Assembly (NCBI RefSeq): GCF_017744115.1
Contig: NZ_JAGHQW010000013.1
Span: forward strand, 48,039 to 112,038
Direction: 5' to 3'
Source of the DNA: Salinisphaera sp. G21_0
GTDB lineage: Bacteria; Pseudomonadota; Gammaproteobacteria; Pseudomonadales; Endozoicomonadaceae
Length of the DNA stretch: 64,000 nt
This document shows, in pieces, positions 51,600 to 59,792 of this stretch. A program made the translations under genes and the position numbers. The notes beneath the pieces are model-generated. The model ran no database searches. It was given only the letters and a program-made list of their open reading frames with translations, and was not told the DNA's origin. Numbering within the stretch: position 1 is the first letter of the stretch; each line of letters begins with the position of its first letter.

Positions 51600-52538
51600 A
51601 TGGATAAAACTAAAAGTCAGCTTATGCCAATTCTTTCATTTCTTCTCGGAGTGCTCCTGACATGGTTGTTTATGTCAGGCCTGATGGCTCAGGGTCTGGC
51701 ACTGTTGATACGTATCTGGTGGCCATCGTCAAGCCGCGAGCGCGAGTTGAAGGTTGATCAGTGGCTGTTGAATAACCCGGTACAGCCCTCCTCCGGCTGG
51801 CGCTTGCTGGGTTACTGGAGAGACACGTCACAATACCGGCAGGCCTGCTCGGAAATGGCGGGGTTACTGGCCGACAAAGCCTGTCTTTCCAGTCAGGATA
51901 AAGTCCTTGATGTCGCTTTCACCAGCCATGATCAGTTGCTGGTCTGGCTGGATTATTACCAGGTTCAGCACCTGACGGCAATCGCCAGTGATGAGCAACA
52001 GATGGTTCGGGCACTGGAGCATTGCGGACATTTCAGTACGCTTAAACTGGTGCGGGGGGGGGGGGGTGACAAGTCGCTGGCAGAACGGCCAGAAAATAGC
52101 TGCGACAAGTTAATCGGCCTGGACTGCGTTTACCATCTGGAGTCCCGCTCTCATTTTTTCAGTCATGCCAGGAAAGCGCTAAGGCCGGGAGGCACTCTGG
52201 CGTTTACCGATATGGTGCTGTCCCGGCCATTTCAGGACCGTCGGGAGCAACGCCTGGTAAACAAGCTTGGTCGTATATCAGGACTCCTGGTTGAAGATAT
52301 GCCGGTCAAAGAGACCTACGAAAACCTGCTTCACCAGCATGGGTTTGATCAGGTTGAGATTCTGGATATTACCGATGATGTTCTTTCCGGTTTCTGTTTC
52401 TGGTTTGGTCAGCACTACCAGAGCCTTTCAGCATTTACTCGTTCGAAGATGTGGATCAGGCTGCGACTGCAGGTCTGGTTTATTCGCTGGATGCTTCACC
52501 GGGAGCAACTGCGCTATCTGATGATTATTACCCGCTGA
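51600..52538 (+). CDS. Membrane-anchored SAM methyltransferase-like protein with internal poly-G tract
   Basis: About 312 residues from the ATG at 51600; the frame is open further upstream to a TTG at 51441. A transmembrane segment at the N terminus (SFLLGVLLTWLFMSGLM) precedes a class I methyltransferase fold of the UbiE/cyclopropane-synthase type: VLDVAF strand, IGLDCVYHLESRSHFFSHARKALRPGGTLAFTDMV. The usual glycine loop of motif I is degenerate (DVAFTSHDQ), so SAM binding may be altered. Codons in the middle include a run of 13 G (52054-52066), read as RGGGG. A change of one or two G would shift the frame and truncate the protein, so it may be phase-variable. Confidence 0.78.
   Translation: MDKTKSQLMPILSFLLGVLLTWLFMSGLMAQGLALLIRIWWPSSSRERELKVDQWLLNNPVQPSSGWRLLGYWRDTSQYRQACSEMAGLLADKACLSSQDKVLDVAFTSHDQLLVWLDYYQVQHLTAIASDEQQMVRALEHCGHFSTLKLVRGGGGDKSLAERPENSCDKLIGLDCVYHLESRSHFFSHARKALRPGGTLAFTDMVLSRPFQDRREQRLVNKLGRISGLLVEDMPVKETYENLLHQHGFDQVEILDITDDVLSGFCFWFGQHYQSLSAFTRSKMWIRLRLQVWFIRWMLHREQLRYLMIITR
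52054..52066 (+). repeat. 13-G homopolymer tract inside the methyltransferase-like gene
   Basis: Thirteen consecutive G residues lie inside an open reading frame in a region of otherwise balanced composition. The present length keeps the gene in frame. Tracts of this size are hot spots for slipped-strand mispairing. Confidence 0.9.
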
Positions 52539-52674
52539 CAGGCTCACATAGTTTATCCACAGCTTTTGTGGATAAACTTGTGACAACATTCGGGATAGTT
52601 CACAAACGCCTTTCAATTCAGGCCGTTCGGACAGATTGATCAAAAAACAATCAGACCGACTTACTGGCATCCGT

Positions 52675-53193
52675 TCAAGTCTGTTTATTCACGGACAATA
52701 AACGAATCTTCTTAATAATGACCCGATCCCGTGTCATGACAAAATCACTGCTCTGGGTATACAGCTTGATTTCTGCATCCACTGCTTCACGAAGTTTCAC
52801 CCGGCCTGCCGCCTGCCCCTGAAGGTTAATCCGGGTAGCACCGGGCTTAATCTTCTCAAGGTAGCGTTCCATGGACGTAAAAAACCGCAATGCAACCGGA
52901 ATAATATGTGCAGGCAGCAGGTTTGCCTCTGCCATCTCTTTGTGAATACCAATCTTAAGGGGCCTTGGATCCGAAACATTGAAGGCACTGGGCCAGATAA
53001 CTCGAACCAGACGCAGCGCCTCAGAGTTCATAACGTCACTTTCAGGCCGGTTATGCAGCCTATCAAGAATTTTCCTGGCCTCTTCCGGAAGTGCTTGATT
53101 CATAGGGGAACCGGAAACATCCTGTTCAGAGGCCAACTGCTGTTCCTGTTTCTGGATACCCTGGTCAGAAATATTACTGTCTTCTGCTGTCAT
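52675..53193 (-). CDS. ProQ/FinO-domain RNA-binding protein
   Basis: About 172 residues from the ATG at 53193, which has AAGG upstream. The N-terminal 60 residues are acidic and Gln-rich. The ProQ/FinO domain follows: WPSAFNVSDPRPLKIGIHKEM, then ALRFFTSMERYLEKIKPGATRINLQGQAAG, both hallmark segments of the RNA-chaperone fold. The C terminus is basic (RDRVIIKKIRLLSV) and lacks a Tudor-like ProQ tail. Such proteins bind structured sRNA and mRNA 3' ends; the targets here are unknown. Confidence 0.88.
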   Translation of the reverse strand: MTAEDSNISDQGIQKQEQQLASEQDVSGSPMNQALPEEARKILDRLHNRPESDVMNSEALRLVRVIWPSAFNVSDPRPLKIGIHKEMAEANLLPAHIIPVALRFFTSMERYLEKIKPGATRINLQGQAAGRVKLREAVDAEIKLYTQSSDFVMTRDRVIIKKIRLLSVNKQT

Positions 53194-53482
53194 CGACTGC
53201 CTTGCCCAAATAACACTCGGCATCCCGGGGAAATAATAAGCAGTGCCACCACTCTCCTGAGACGCCCTTGAAAACCAACACCAAACCAGCCTGAGCCAGC
53301 GGGAGCACTATAATGACGGATTCAGCCCCGCCATAAAAGTGTAATTTATCAACAAACCGTACCAATCATAAGAAGGGTACTGAAGAATAGGAAATTTTGG
53401 GCGATGCCAGGCGAATGTTGAGCAAGTACGTGAATCACAAGGGGCATAATCGGCTCTTCCCGCCTCCTTTGTGGCAGGCAAT

Positions 53483-53516
53483 AAAAAAGGCAGTACTGTA
53501 AAGCACTGCCTTTTTT
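53483..53516. terminator. Bidirectional terminator after cold-shock gene
   Basis: A stem AAAAAAGGCAGT / ACTGCCTTTTTT-type hairpin (AAAAAAGGCAGT...CACTGCCTTTTTT) lies 28 bases past the cold-shock gene stop. The A-run and T-run on opposite sides allow use in both directions. Confidence 0.88.
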
Positions 53517-53543
53517 ATGGGTCGCCCAAATGAAAACTGAGTT

Positions 53544-53753
53544 TTACAGAGGACGGATATCTTCAGCCTGCAGACCTTTCTGGCCCTGAGTAACACGAAA
53601 CTCAACGCGCTGACCTTCAGTCAGGGTTTTAAAGCCTTCGGTAGCAATCTGACGGAAGTGGGCAAACACGTCAGGTCCACCGTTTTCCTGGCTGATAAAA
53701 CCGAAACCTTTCTCGTCATTAAACCACTTAACGGTTCCTGTAGAGGTAGACAT
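53544..53753 (-). CDS. Cold-shock protein (CspA family)
   Basis: A 69-residue OB-fold RNA/DNA-binding protein starting from the third-codon ATG at 53753, which has AGGA spaced 7 bases upstream; the ATG at 53759 is the alternative. RNP1 KGFGFI and RNP2 VFAHF (the usual second residue is V) are present, with [14 protein letters not shown] at the N terminus. Monocistronic, with a long leader as in regulated csp genes and a strong bidirectional terminator. Which Csp paralogue it is cannot be decided. Confidence 0.94.
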   Translation of the reverse strand: MSTSTGTVKWFNDEKGFGFISQENGGPDVFAHFRQIATEGFKTLTEGQRVEFRVTQGQKGLQAEDIRPL

Positions 53754-53759
53754 ACTCAT

Positions 53760-54239
53760 ATCCTGATATTCAAATACTATAGGGTGACTTTGCTGGCAAA
53801 GCCGTTTAGCTAGAAGTTTTATTTTTGTTTATGAAGGATATGCAGAGAGACTACGCTCGGAACATCAAATCTTTTCATAAAAAAACTAATATCACTTTTA
53901 ACGGTCCCTATCATACAGACTCTCGTCAGAAAACTCATCAGTGATTACCTTATCTTGAAATAATTCATGCCTCCATGACCCCGACAGCAGTGAGTAGTCG
54001 TAGCGTACACCTAAGGAATTTCAGGTACAGAATGGAACTTTACAGCACATCAGTTATCCGAGGTCGTCAATGTCATAGTGTTATTGGCTGCTTTGGAGAG
54101 GGCAAACAGGGCATTTCAAGGCATGTTTTTTTACACCAGCCGCATCGATTTTTCATCGAATCAGCGACCAATGCTGAAATGGGGAACTTTTATAAGAATC
54201 AGTGGTCTTTGGCTGTAATTCAACAGTTCAATAATTCTA
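53760..54239. other. Intergenic region with csp leader
   Basis: These 480 bases hold the minus-strand csp leader and promoter (a small CTTTGCTGGCAAAG hairpin lies near 53790) and the upstream region of the 54240 gene. A 96-codon open frame at 53975-54265 has no ribosome binding site or recognisable pattern and is not called. Confidence 0.45.
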
Positions 54240-54995
54240 ATGGACACATTCAAACTGAACCTTGATCCTGATCTTTTTTATGCCAATTTACAGGGTTTTC
54301 CAGATAATTTTTTAACACTAAACGACACTTTTAGCTCATCGCCATGCATGGCTGGTTATTCTGTAGACATACATGATTCTTCCCTTGACGAATATTTCAA
54401 TCAGGAAGTCACAAATCAGGAGCCACCTTCTCCACGATCACTGAATGACTTTTCAATTTCTCATTTACCATTTGCTGAAAATGCATCAACTCATTTTTCT
54501 CTGCCATCAACCCTTCTGGTTGCTGTAGTTGGCCCATTGAATAAAAATACACAACAGCCGGGGCATACCGTAACTTCTGGATTTACAGTCACTGAATCTT
54601 CCTGTTCTGGTGACCCTCAGCCACCTGCGCCTGAGGTGGCAAGTGCTTCTGAAAAACGCAAGACGAACAAAGCCAAAAACCAGGCCAAATACGTCGCATC
54701 CGAAAAAGGCAAGGCGAGCAGAGCCAGATACTTCAGATCCGAAAAAGGCAAGGCGTCCAAAGCCAGATACGCTTCATCCGATAAAGGCCTGGCGAACAAA
54801 GCCAAGTACAACTTATCCGATAAAGCCAAGGCTTACAGAGCCATCAGAAACGCCAGATCAAACGCCTATAAATCTGCCATAAGAAAAGGCTTTAGCGAAA
54901 AATTGGCCAGGGAGAAAGGAGAGTTGGCAGCTAATGCAAAAAGAGCAGAATTATCATCAGTGCTGCCTCTTGCCACTGTTAATTCGACTGACTGA
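54240..54995 (+). CDS. Lys/Arg-rich tandem-repeat protein
   Basis: A 251-residue protein of unknown family. The N-terminal 130 residues are polar and Ser/Pro-rich. Residues about 145-205 hold four to five 13-residue repeats of the type AxYxxSEKGKASKAR, strongly basic, followed by a helical tail (RKGFSEKLAREKGELAANAKRA). The repeats suggest nucleic-acid binding or nuclear localisation. It overlaps the next gene by 62 bases, so the two are probably translated together. No clear ribosome binding site. Its role is unknown; it opens an island of host-type genes. Confidence 0.7.
   Translation: MDTFKLNLDPDLFYANLQGFPDNFLTLNDTFSSSPCMAGYSVDIHDSSLDEYFNQEVTNQEPPSPRSLNDFSISHLPFAENASTHFSLPSTLLVAVVGPLNKNTQQPGHTVTSGFTVTESSCSGDPQPPAPEVASASEKRKTNKAKNQAKYVASEKGKASRARYFRSEKGKASKARYASSDKGLANKAKYNLSDKAKAYRAIRNARSNAYKSAIRKGFSEKLAREKGELAANAKRAELSSVLPLATVNSTD
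54690..54845 (+). repeat. 39-bp tandem repeats (SEKGKA units)
   Basis: Four degenerate 39-base units (13 codons each) containing the TCCGA(A/T)AAAGGC core lie in tandem inside the 54240-54995 gene. Confidence 0.85.
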
Positions 54996-57900
54996 AGGAA
55001 TATTTGTACCGAATTCACCTTCTCAACATCAACTGTCCAGACAGGGTTTTATTCTGAAAGCAACCGCATCAACCTACTCCCGCCCAAAGCCTGCTGGCCG
55101 TGTTGCCCAAGCAGCTGGTTCAAGGGGGATTCCTGATCGCTCAAGAAGTACATTTAACGGTAAAAGAGTATCAAACCATCCGTCTTATAGAGGTAGAGCC
55201 CCCACCCAGGATGTCGGCAAAAGTGTTGAGGACGCCTTTTGGAATAAAAACCCATTAAAGGGACGTCAAATCTCCTCGGCCGCGGTGCTTGGCACCTATA
55301 GAAATGATAAAACGTCTCTCAGAGGTGGCTTCTTCCTGCAAAAGCTCTGCTTACAGAACATTCTACACGGCAATAGAAAAGTGTCCCCGGACCAGGTCAT
55401 TCAGGAATTCAACCGGAAACCAGATGGTGACAAAAAGTGCAAAATAGCGATAGTTCGCTTCAAAGCGGAATGTTGCCTGAAGGGCCTGCTGTTAAATGGA
55501 CGACAGGTCTCACCAGATGCGGTGATTAATGGTTTTAAGGCAGTCAGGGCAACACTGGAGCTGGCGCGCTTTAAGGCAGAATGTTGCCTCAGGGGATTGC
55601 TGTTGAATGACCAGCTGGTCACAACGGACGCTGTGGTTGAGCATTTCCCGGATAGTCCGGAGGGCAAGTTGGGGTTAGCCCGGTTTAAGGAACAATGCTG
55701 CCTGATGGGTCGGCTATTGAATGGCCGACAGGTCACACCGGATATGGTAGTTAAGGGTTATCAGGCCAACAAAGCAACACTTGAGCTGGGGCGCTTTATT
55801 GAACAATGCTGCATCAGAGGGCTGCCACTCAATGGCCAGCGGGTCACACCAGCTACGGTGGTCAGGGAATATCAGTCAGCCGGAGCCTACCTGGAGCTGG
55901 CACGCTTCAAAGCGAATTGTTGCCTTAAGGGCTTGCCGTTGAGTGGCCAGCAGATCTCACCGGATACAGTAGTTAAGGATTGTCAGGTAGCCAATGCAAC
56001 ATTGTCGCTGGCACGCTTTAAGGAAGAATGTTGCCTGAGAGGCCTGGCGTTGAATGGCCAGAAGGTCACACCGGAGGAGGTGATTGAGGATTTTCAGAAA
56101 GCCGGAACCACACTGGAGCAGTCCCGTTTCAAAGCGGAATGTTGCCTGAGGGGCCTGTTATTGAACGGCCAGCAGATAACAACGGATGAGGTGGTTAAGG
56201 ATTATCAGACATCCGGTGCAACTCTGGAACTCGCCCGTTTCAAAGCGGAATGCTGCCTGAAGGGCCTGGAATTAAACGGCCAGCAAGTTGCACCGGATGC
56301 GGTGATCACGGTTTTCCCGGACAGTCTCGAAGGCAAATTGGGCAGAGCACTCTTCATGGTACAATGTTGCCTGAGAGGACTGCTGGTGAATGGCCAGCAG
56401 GTCAGACCGGATTTGGTGGTTAAGGATTTCCCGGATAGTCCGGAAGGCAAACTTGGAATAGCGCGCTTTCAGGAAGAATGTTGCCTGAGAGGCCTGGCGT
56501 TAAATGGCCAGAAGGCGACACCGGATGCAGTGGTTAAGGCTTTCCCGGATACGACAGAAGGCAGGCTCGGAATAGCGCGCTTTATGCAGGAATGCTGCCT
56601 GAAGAGACTGGTACTGAATGGCCAGCAGGTGACAGCGGATGCGGTGGTTAAAGCGTTCCCGAATAGTTCAGAAGGCAGGCTGGGAATAGCGCGCTTTAAG
56701 CAGGAATGCTGCCTGAGGAAACTGGTACTGAATGGCCAGCTGGTTACCCCGGATGAGGTGTATAAGAATTTTCAGACGGCCAAAGCGACACTTGAGATCG
56801 CACGCTTCAAAGAAGAATGTTGCCTGAAGGGGCTGCTATTGAATGGCCAGCAGGTCACACCGGAAGCAGTGGTTAAAGATTATGAACGCGGTGGCTGGTT
56901 GCTCGAAAGAGCTATTTTTTATTCTCTACTGGCATTGCATGCCAGAGAGTTGAATGGCAACTATCTGGATAACCAGAAAGTGTTAGAAACGTTTAATGAA
57001 GTACCTGGCGATCATTCTTCACGACAGGCGATGTATCTGATTCAAAGGCTGAATCAATCTCAGGAATATGATGAAACCTGCGAAGCTCAGGATATCATTC
57101 AAACAGCCTGGCAACTATTAAACAACGTATCGCTCAAAGATGAGCAACATCGGCTGCAATGTATCTTGAAATTCATGGCTATGCAGAATGAATTGACTAT
57201 CGATCATCAGGAAGTGTCAGCAGAACAAGTGTTGCAATCCATCAAAAAACTGAGGAACTCATTTCAGAATTCACGCGTACATTTCTTCTTCCTGGCACAC
57301 TGCTATATCACGAGGCAGTCTATTGATGGACTGAAAGTCCACAAGGACCAGGTACTTGGCTGTCTTCAGAGTTTTCCGGAAGGAAGCAAACTGCACCATG
57401 ATCTAGGCTTCTGGTTTGAACAACACAGCTACGAAGCCCGTTGTGTAAATAACACCGGACATCGACACAGAGATAACCTCCCCGACCTGATTCCCAATAT
57501 AGAGAACGTCGGCCAAACAACGAAACACCGGGGTGAAACAGGCCATACATTCGCCACTCACGGCATTACCACCAATGGGGCGCAAACTGTGAAGCAATGG
57601 TCAACAACTGGCAGACTGGATTTCCCGGAAAATCCGGTTCTGCGGTTAAATGCGCTAACACTGAAAACACTGGAGATTATCCAGGAAATCAATGTTTCTT
57701 ATAGCAATACCCCCATTCTGATTACCGGTTCTTATGCGCGTTTTTTACAGGACCACTGCTCATTATTTAATGATATTGACATTATCTGCTCAACAGAGGA
57801 GCCCGCCAGAATACTCTTTGCAAAGCTAGAGGCACTGAACACCACAGACTCAGGAATTCCCAAAAGCATCACCATCTGGCAACTCCCGGGATGTCCGGAG

Positions 57901-58509
57901 ATTAAACTACCAAAAACCTACAATATTCATCTCAGGGACGCGGATCTGTGTATGAAAGCCATGGGGCTTCAGGTCAGTGTTGACGCCCGATTAACCCATG
58001 ACAATACAGCACCATTGGCCGTCCACGTTCCCGGTGTTGCGAGGCCGGTACTGTGTTTGTCGTTTGCTGATGAAACAAAGTTACTGAACGATACGCTGGA
58101 ATACCTCGCTGAAAACCTGGACCCGCTGACCAGGCAACTACAAAGAGGGGCAGTATTTGACCTGCCTCGAACCATTCTTTTTAACGACCCCCAAAATATT
58201 GAGGAGCGTATTTATGGCTTGCTTATTCGCTCACTGCTTACCCTGAATAAAGCCGGGCAGTTTATTGATCTGCACTCTGAAGGCAAACCCGGAAAACCTG
58301 ACTGTCTGCCGGAATATCTCCAAGAACAACGACAACGCCTGCATACGCTTACGGCACATCTTCAAACAAAATTGGCTGGCCATGTTTGCCGTGGTGATTT
58401 CGAGCACAGAATTAACAACTGGTTGTCAACCAATCAGTATGTGAGCGATTATGAAATCAAAAAGAAGGATTTTATCAAATCACTGCTTGTGCTGATGCAT
58501 CCGGCATAA
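54934..58509 (+). CDS. Giant 'ECCL-LNGQ' repeat protein with nucleotidyltransferase-like domain
   Basis: A 1191-residue protein. The N-terminal 170 residues are basic and disordered-looking. Residues 173 to about 660 comprise about 13 close copies of a 37- or 38-residue repeat, consensus ARFKxECCLxGLxLNGQ followed by VTPDxVVKxF, predicted as paired helices forming a solenoid. Two subtypes alternate: one ends ATLEL (37 residues), the other SPEGKLGI (38). More degenerate units follow. Near residue 930 a pol-beta-type nucleotidyltransferase motif appears (ITGSYARFL, then NDIDIIC with D947 and D949). The C terminus is helical. I recognise no published family; combining the solenoid with an NTase suggests a secreted modifying enzyme with a target-binding scaffold. 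The start is coupled to the upstream gene by a 62-base overlap. Confidence 0.8.
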   Translation: MQKEQNYHQCCLLPLLIRLTEGIFVPNSPSQHQLSRQGFILKATASTYSRPKPAGRVAQAAGSRGIPDRSRSTFNGKRVSNHPSYRGRAPTQDVGKSVEDAFWNKNPLKGRQISSAAVLGTYRNDKTSLRGGFFLQKLCLQNILHGNRKVSPDQVIQEFNRKPDGDKKCKIAIVRFKAECCLKGLLLNGRQVSPDAVINGFKAVRATLELARFKAECCLRGLLLNDQLVTTDAVVEHFPDSPEGKLGLARFKEQCCLMGRLLNGRQVTPDMVVKGYQANKATLELGRFIEQCCIRGLPLNGQRVTPATVVREYQSAGAYLELARFKANCCLKGLPLSGQQISPDTVVKDCQVANATLSLARFKEECCLRGLALNGQKVTPEEVIEDFQKAGTTLEQSRFKAECCLRGLLLNGQQITTDEVVKDYQTSGATLELARFKAECCLKGLELNGQQVAPDAVITVFPDSLEGKLGRALFMVQCCLRGLLVNGQQVRPDLVVKDFPDSPEGKLGIARFQEECCLRGLALNGQKATPDAVVKAFPDTTEGRLGIARFMQECCLKRLVLNGQQVTADAVVKAFPNSSEGRLGIARFKQECCLRKLVLNGQLVTPDEVYKNFQTAKATLEIARFKEECCLKGLLLNGQQVTPEAVVKDYERGGWLLERAIFYSLLALHARELNGNYLDNQKVLETFNEVPGDHSSRQAMYLIQRLNQSQEYDETCEAQDIIQTAWQLLNNVSLKDEQHRLQCILKFMAMQNELTIDHQEVSAEQVLQSIKKLRNSFQNSRVHFFFLAHCYITRQSIDGLKVHKDQVLGCLQSFPEGSKLHHDLGFWFEQHSYEARCVNNTGHRHRDNLPDLIPNIENVGQTTKHRGETGHTFATHGITTNGAQTVKQWSTTGRLDFPENPVLRLNALTLKTLEIIQEINVSYSNTPILITGSYARFLQDHCSLFNDIDIICSTEEPARILFAKLEALNTTDSGIPKSITIWQLPGCPEIKLPKTYNIHLRDADLCMKAMGLQVSVDARLTHDNTAPLAVHVPGVARPVLCLSFADETKLLNDTLEYLAENLDPLTRQLQRGAVFDLPRTILFNDPQNIEERIYGLLIRSLLTLNKAGQFIDLHSEGKPGKPDCLPEYLQEQRQRLHTLTAHLQTKLAGHVCRGDFEHRINNWLSTNQYVSDYEIKKKDFIKSLLVLMHPA
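55450..56910 (+). repeat. Array of about 13 coding repeats of 111-114 bp
   Basis: Each unit contains the core GAATGTTGCCTGA-GGG and an AATGGCCAGCAGGTC-like segment, spaced 111 or 114 bases. The DNA is diverged between units, unlike the ankyrin repeats in this window, so the array is old and probably kept by selection on the protein. Confidence 0.92.
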
Positions 58510-58640
58510 AATCTGGCACAAACAACAGTGACTCCAAAATGCTATCCGTTAATTAGCACTTAATCTTTGGACTTATCTTAATCCTGTAAAATGCAGCCAT
58601 TTTAAGAATGAGCTTATGCAATACAATATAATCCGTGCAG

Positions 58641-59132
58641 TCAGTGTATAAGCTGTATTTTTGTCAATGTATCAGCACCAACCCGAGGTAGTTTAATATG
58701 AAAGTATTCACTCAAATTCTTGCAAATGGCATATCTATCAAAGGCCATGGCGCTAATAGCGTCAATGATTTTGTAGGTGGACTTGTTCCGGTAAATATTG
58801 AAAAAATGCCCTTTTTCCTCACCAGACACTTGATATGAAAAACTGACAATGGCGTGTTCATTTTGCTTCATCTCAAGTAATTTCTGCTCACATGAAAATA
58901 TCAGATCATCATGTTCTCCTTCAAACAGCTCCAGTTTCAGTGTTTTTTTTCCCAAGTAGATGTCATCAAGTTTGCCATAGACAGTCAGTGTTGATAGTGG
59001 TGCTGGTGCAGTAAATTCATCACAAAGAATGGGCTGAAATGTTTTATTCTCCAGGTAATGAAAGACCCTCATAGCAACAAACCCACAATTGGCTTTACAT
59101 TCTGCCTGGTTAATATTGGCAAGAATATCCAT
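58641..59132 (-). CDS. Possible papain-like cysteine protease (effector candidate)
   Basis: About 163 residues from the ATG at 59132, chosen because AGGAG lies 8 bases upstream; a longer form to 59213 is possible. A Cys at the start of a helix (C16 in KANCGFVAMRVFHYLE), a His in GHFFNIYR (H109) and an Asp in YKIIDA (D124) occur in the order and spacing expected of papain-like toxins and effectors (Tox-PL, NlpC and related folds). The middle is beta-rich. No family name is certain. Deamidase or acyltransferase activity is equally possible for this fold. The gene lies in the host-type island. Confidence 0.6.
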   Translation of the reverse strand: MDILANINQAECKANCGFVAMRVFHYLENKTFQPILCDEFTAPAPLSTLTVYGKLDDIYLGKKTLKLELFEGEHDDLIFSCEQKLLEMKQNEHAIVSFSYQVSGEEKGHFFNIYRNKSTYKIIDAISAMAFDRYAICKNLSEYFHIKLPRVGADTLTKIQLIH

Positions 59133-59489
59133 GTTCTGCTCCTCAAACCTATCAGCTTGAGATGCAGTTAGATTACTGCTTTGATTTTGTGCGGATAAAC
59201 AGTCAGAAATCATACATCAGGTCAGTGAAGCCGGAATGGATCGCTACTCTCATTGTTAGCATTCACTTTCTCAAGCGTTAACCAGCACAGTGATGTTTTA
59301 TGCCATTGACCCGCCTCCCAATGCCCTTTGTATTATGCCTCTGCGCTCTATAAAAGACAGTTCATTGTGGTAGCGGTGTAAATGAAGTTTGAGGCCTTTG
59401 AGACTGGCTGATTTACGTTGACACAAACTACACTGGTAGGGATGCTTTTCTGCTGACAGCTCCACCTGCCGAATGGGGGCATGTTCGGC
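59133..59489. other. Intergenic region in the accessory island
   Basis: About 357 bases between the papain-like gene and a small minus-strand gene. Only short overlapping frames without ribosome binding sites are present. Confidence 0.4.
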
Positions 59490-59723
59490 TCAGTTAGCCT
59501 CACCTCTGGCTTGACAATATATTGCATAGTGATCCGCCCATGGTTTTTCAAGTGGCGCTGTCTCAAGAAATAACTGGCCTGTTATTGCATAAACATACAT
59601 GCTTTTCATTCTGCCCTGTCCATAGGGTTGAATTTGCGGCTCTAGAACAACTCCCCGGAATGCCGGGTATAGATCCTGAGTTGTCTGATATTGTTGGTAG
59701 TGCATTGGGTTTGGTTGCATCAT
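59490..59723 (-). CDS. Small Tyr/Gln-rich orphan protein
   Basis: A 77-residue protein starting with two Met codons; AAGGTAA sits directly upstream, a good ribosome binding site. The sequence is rich in Gln, Tyr and Pro (HYQQYQTTQDLYPAFRG, PQIQPYGQG) and ends with Cys/Arg. There is no recognisable domain. It lies just after the bZIP gene on the same strand. Confidence 0.45.
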   Translation of the reverse strand: MMQPNPMHYQQYQTTQDLYPAFRGVVLEPQIQPYGQGRMKSMYVYAITGQLFLETAPLEKPWADHYAIYCQARGEAN

Positions 59724-59792
59724 TTGTTACCTTGCCAGATATACACTGATGTTTATTTACCTGTCGGTGAGGCCTGCTCCTTGGTTGAACAG

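Noticed and set aside
53975..54265. 96-codon plus-strand frame before the Lys-rich repeat gene
   Set aside because: It has no ribosome binding site, and composition and content look non-coding. It overlaps the start of the better gene at 54240.
55450..56910. Regularly spaced repeats considered as a CRISPR array
   Set aside because: Spacing is 111-114 bp, units are diverged, and the whole region is one open reading frame with conserved protein repeats, so it is coding.
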